In this document: piece after piece, positions 44,577 through 47,299 of the stretch
Layout of the letters: every line of letters begins with the position of its first letter
Numbering within the stretch: the stretch's first letter is position 1
Source of the DNA: Parvularculales bacterium
GTDB lineage: Bacteria; Pseudomonadota; Alphaproteobacteria; JAPOUT01; JBAJNM01
Assembly (NCBI GenBank): GCA_036881865.1
Contig: JBAJNM010000011.1
Span: forward strand, 1 to 47,299
Length of the DNA: 47,299 nucleotides
Direction: 5' to 3'
Position numbers and translations under genes: made by a program
Notes under the pieces: generated by a model
What the model was told of the DNA's origin: nothing
The model's input: only the letters and a program-made list of their open reading frames with translations
The model's database searches: none

Positions 44577-45770
44577 ATGTTCATGTCGCCCTTTAATTTT
44601 GACCTTCACCATCTCCCTCCAAAAGCAGAAAAAATGCGTGCGGAGGTACGCTCGTTTCTTGATGAATGGGGATTACAGAAAACGCCTCTTGCGGTGCGGG
44701 CAGAAACATGGATGGGGTATGATGCCGATTTTAGTCGGGCTATGGGCGAGCAGGGCTGGATTGGAATGTGCTGGCCCAAAAAATATGGCGGTCATGAACG
44801 TTCCGCCTTTGAGCGCTATGTAGTACTTGAAGAAATGTTAGCCGCCGGAGCGCCGGTAGGAGCACATTGGGTCGCCGACAGGCAGAGCGGTCCTTTGTTG
44901 CTTCGCTTTGGTAGTGAGCATCAACGGCAAACTCTTATGCCCGCTATTGCTAAAGGGGAACTCTTTTTTAGTATTGGTATGAGTGAGCCGGACTCAGGCT
45001 CTGATTTAGCCTCGGTGCGCACCCGTGCCACTCCCGTTGAGGGGGGCTATGAGGTAACGGGAACAAAACTCTGGTCTTCTAATGCTCACCGCACCCATTA
45101 TATGATAGCCCTTGTGCGCACGGCTCACGATGAAGACAATCGTCATGCCGGTTTGACTCAGTTGCTGATAGATTTGTCATCATCGGGCATTACCATTCGT
45201 CCTATCACGGATCTTGCCGGACAAACTCATTTTAATGAGGTGGTGTTTGAGGAAGCCTTTGTGCCTTCCGCCAATGTTATTGGCAAGGAAGGGGAAGGGT
45301 GGGATCAGGTACGCGCCGAACTGGCCTATGAACGCTCGGGACCGGAGCGTTATTTGTCTAGTGCTCTCCTGTTAGCGGAAATGGTACGCCGCTATGCAGA
45401 TAAGGGACAGGGCAATGTTGCCGATACGGAAGCCGCAGCCCTTGGTCGTCAAATTGCTCACATGGCAACCCTGCGCCATATGTCTGTTTCTGTGGCAGGC
45501 ATGCTTGAATCCGGGCAAAAACCTGATCTTGAAGCCGCTGTAGTTAAAGACCTCGGCGCTGTGTTTGAGCAGCAACTACCCCAGTTTGCCCACGATATGA
45601 TGCCCGTTGAGCCATTACCCGGTGTGCAGGATGATTTAAATTTCAATAATGAGAATGAATATGCGCAAGCGCTGGGTTATCTTACTCAGGTGACGCCGTC
45701 TTTTTCTTTGCGGGGCGGCACTCGTGAGATATTGCGCGGTATTATCGCCCGTGGCCTTGGGTTGCGATAA
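44577..45770 (+). CDS. Acyl-CoA dehydrogenase (first of a pair)
   Basis: The 397-aa flavoprotein has the ACAD pattern: FFSIGMSEPDSGSDLASVRTRA (in parts: SEPDSGSDLASV, about residues 137-148), VTGTKLWSSNAH, and the C-terminal LRGGTREILRGIIARGLGLR (from about 378). It fits the FadE17/ChsE-like long-N-terminus group of ACADs. A second, shorter ACAD begins six nt after the stop, so the two are likely co-translated and may assemble as an alpha2beta2 enzyme, as described for adjacent ACAD pairs in steroid and side-chain catabolism. Starts at 44577 or 44583 are both possible. Substrate unknown. Confidence 0.88.
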   Translation: MFMSPFNFDLHHLPPKAEKMRAEVRSFLDEWGLQKTPLAVRAETWMGYDADFSRAMGEQGWIGMCWPKKYGGHERSAFERYVVLEEMLAAGAPVGAHWVADRQSGPLLLRFGSEHQRQTLMPAIAKGELFFSIGMSEPDSGSDLASVRTRATPVEGGYEVTGTKLWSSNAHRTHYMIALVRTAHDEDNRHAGLTQLLIDLSSSGITIRPITDLAGQTHFNEVVFEEAFVPSANVIGKEGEGWDQVRAELAYERSGPERYLSSALLLAEMVRRYADKGQGNVADTEAAALGRQIAHMATLRHMSVSVAGMLESGQKPDLEAAVVKDLGAVFEQQLPQFAHDMMPVEPLPGVQDDLNFNNENEYAQALGYLTQVTPSFSLRGGTREILRGIIARGLGLR

Positions 45771-45775
45771 CGTCC

Positions 45776-46906
45776 ATGACTGGCAACAACCGCAATAATG
45801 GTGATGTACAACGTATCTTGTCGGATACCATAAGCCGCTTGCTGGCTGATCATGTAAGTGACCGCGTACGCCATGAGGCGGAGCAGGGGCAGTTTCCGAC
45901 GACCACATGGCAAGCACTGGTTGAGGCAGGCTTGATGGACGTTCTGGTATTTGAGGGTGCAAGCACCCCCACAACAGGATGGCCGGAGGCCTCCTTGTTG
46001 ATGCGCTCGGCGGGAGCTTTTGGGATACCGGCTCCTTTTGTGGAAACAATTATAGCGCGGTGGATACTCTCTTCGGCAGGGCTTGATGCGCCGGATACCC
46101 CATTAACAATAGCAGGCTTGTCAGGAGCAGGGGCAGGGCTCGTGCTTGACGGAACAAAAGGCAGTTTCACCGTTTCAGGAACCCTGTCACGGGTACCATG
46201 GGGACGGGATGCAGAAGCTGTGGTGACAGTGGTGATAAAGGAGGGGGTGCCTTATGCTGTGTGTGCGCCTGTAGCGCAATCCCATGTGACCCATAGTGTT
46301 AATCTGGCTCGCGAGCCACGTGATAATCTTTCCTTTGATAAAGCACCGGTGATGGCTGCAGCAACTCGCCTGATGCCGGACAGTGTCATGATGGCAGGTG
46401 CCCTGGCACGAGCCGGCCAGATGGCCGGAGCGCTTGACCGGGTGGTAGCTCTGACTGTGCGCTATGCCAGAGATCGCGTACAGTTTGGCCGTCCGATTGC
46501 TGCTTTTCAGGCCATTCAACAGGCGCTGGCAGTATTGTCCACACAAGCTGCGGCAGCAGACATGGCGGCAGAGCAAGCCGCCCAAGCGATGCACCTTGCA
46601 GAAGAAAGTGATGCCATCTTTGCGGTGGCGGTTGCCAAGACCAGAGCAGATGATGCTACCGGTATTGGGGCCGGGATGGCTCATCAGATTCATGGTGCCA
46701 TTGGTTTTACTTACGAACATGAGTTACAGTTTTCCACCCGAAGGCTGTGGTCATGGCGGACGGAGTTTGGGTCCGGACAGTATTGGGCGGCGCGTCTTGG
46801 ACGTGCAGCTCTTGATCATGGGGGTGACGCCTTATGGCCTTGGCTTGTGGCTCACAAAACTGTCGGGATTGATGAATTAAAGGAGAGAAATTATGAAAGT
46901 GTCTGA
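45776..46906 (+). CDS. Acyl-CoA dehydrogenase (second of a pair)
   Basis: The 376-aa protein is an ACAD with a degenerate N-terminal half. The SEPDSGSD-type FAD segment of the first subunit is not evident. The C-terminal helical domain is well kept: YARDRVQFGRPIAAFQAIQ (about residues 223-241) and HQIHGAIGFTYEHELQFSTRR (in parts, about 303-323). This split, one subunit with an obvious substrate/FAD mid-domain and one with a changed one, is typical of heteromeric ACADs. The gene starts six nt after its partner and overlaps the nitroreductase start by 14 nt, so all three are probably one operon. Confidence 0.86.
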   Translation: MTGNNRNNGDVQRILSDTISRLLADHVSDRVRHEAEQGQFPTTTWQALVEAGLMDVLVFEGASTPTTGWPEASLLMRSAGAFGIPAPFVETIIARWILSSAGLDAPDTPLTIAGLSGAGAGLVLDGTKGSFTVSGTLSRVPWGRDAEAVVTVVIKEGVPYAVCAPVAQSHVTHSVNLAREPRDNLSFDKAPVMAAATRLMPDSVMMAGALARAGQMAGALDRVVALTVRYARDRVQFGRPIAAFQAIQQALAVLSTQAAAADMAAEQAAQAMHLAEESDAIFAVAVAKTRADDATGIGAGMAHQIHGAIGFTYEHELQFSTRRLWSWRTEFGSGQYWAARLGRAALDHGGDALWPWLVAHKTVGIDELKERNYESV

Positions 46907-47299
46907 GGCAATCAATACACGCCTTTCAGTGCGTGCTTTTTTGGATAAGCCTGTACCGGAAACAATCATCCGCAATATTCTTGATGTTGCCCGTCGTGCG
47001 CCTTCCGGCGGTAATCTGCAACCGTGGCATGTTTATGTGCTGGGTGGTGAAAAACTGACCGAGTTTGTTGATATGGTTCAAAAGAAATTACCTTCTCAAC
47101 CCGCCGGAGAGGGAACGGAATATAATATCTATCCGCCCTCCCTTAAGGAGCCTTACCGAAGTCGCCGCTACAAGGTCGGGGAGGATATGTATTCTCTGCT
47201 TGACATACCACGGGAGGATAAAAAACAGAGACTGCAGTGGTTTGCACGTAACTATTCTTTTTTTGGCGCTCCGGCGGCTTTGTTTTTCGCTATTGATCG
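46893..47299 (+). CDS. Nitroreductase family protein (partial, 3' end beyond the window)
   Basis: Only the first 135 residues or so are in the window. The start, MKVSEAINTRLSVRAFLDKPV, and the FMN-phosphate-binding segment ARRAPSGGNLQPWHVYVL (about residues 33-50) are typical of FMN-dependent nitroreductases. ATG 46893 has AGGAGA seven nt upstream and overlaps the end of the ACAD gene by 14 nt. It may be an accessory flavin oxidoreductase for the adjacent acyl-CoA enzyme. The substrate is unknown, and the C-terminal part cannot be assessed. Confidence 0.9.
   Translation, partial: MKVSEAINTRLSVRAFLDKPVPETIIRNILDVARRAPSGGNLQPWHVYVLGGEKLTEFVDMVQKKLPSQPAGEGTEYNIYPPSLKEPYRSRRYKVGEDMYSLLDIPREDKKQRLQWFARNYSFFGAPAALFFAID

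Noticed and set aside
46187-46720. 177-codon minus-strand open frame inside the second acyl-CoA dehydrogenase
   Set aside because: Cys/His-rich nonsense-like translation, antisense to a conserved flavoenzyme, no plausible start signal.

Overview
The window looks like chromosomal core DNA of an alphaproteobacterium. The evidence is the gene order ribF - ileS - lspA - DUF3035-type lipoprotein - two M16 peptidase genes - mutL, HisG paired with a HisZ subunit, a CIRCE-controlled groESL operon, and a MutL carrying the endonuclease motif of lineages that lack MutH. Base composition is moderate rather than GC-rich. The many fatty-acyl-CoA genes would suit a heterotrophic, possibly marine, lineage, but no genus can be assigned from this piece. 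I see no rRNA, tRNA, CRISPR array, insertion sequence or prophage.

Layout. (1) 66-6489: malate synthase on the minus strand, then a plus-strand run of a TonB-like protein, hisS, hisZ and hisG. (2) 6496-9029: facing terminators, then groEL and groES on the minus strand with a clear promoter, a CIRCE operator and a structured 5' leader. (3) 9030-11447: a D-threonine aldolase/D-serine dehydratase-like enzyme, a hotdog thioesterase and an SDR dehydrogenase. (4) 11585-22404: a long co-directional core block of a HAD phosphatase, ribF, ileS, lspA, lipoprotein, M16 pair and mutL. (5) 22410-24332: rsmD and an RsuA/RluB-type pseudouridine synthase on the minus strand, then tadA, all acting on RNA. (6) 24390-35921: catabolic and accessory genes: acyl-CoA dehydrogenase, GFA protein, EstB-like serine hydrolase, SDR, oligopeptidase B, MsrB, MaoC hydratase, acyl-CoA synthetase, crotonase, MFS transporter and a small lipoprotein. 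(7) 35939-38032: a solitary DUF262/DUF1524/DUF5655 protein, probably a GmrSD-like defence nuclease, in visibly more AT-rich sequence. (8) 38155-43837: sufE, an MscS channel, a DadA-like oxidase, and a sulfite reductase operon (DUF2849 - hemoprotein - DUF934). (9) 44006-47299: a YcgN-like cysteine-cluster protein, two adjacent acyl-CoA dehydrogenases that may form one heteromeric enzyme, and a nitroreductase cut by the window end.

The functional themes are translation and RNA modification (hisS, ileS, rsmD, pseudouridine synthase, tadA), envelope biogenesis (lspA, lipoprotein, M16 pair, TonB), histidine biosynthesis, chaperoning, sulfur assimilation and Fe-S assembly (sulfite reductase, sufE), and acyl-CoA catabolism (three dehydrogenases, a ligase, a crotonase and a MaoC hydratase). 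No unmistakably new multi-gene system is visible. The best leads are the solitary DUF262 protein, the LysR-like operator array in front of the sulfite reductase operon with its two uncharacterised DUF partners, the nested stem in the groES leader, the paired acyl-CoA dehydrogenases, and the apparent displacement of the C-terminal tail of the DUF3035-type lipoprotein.
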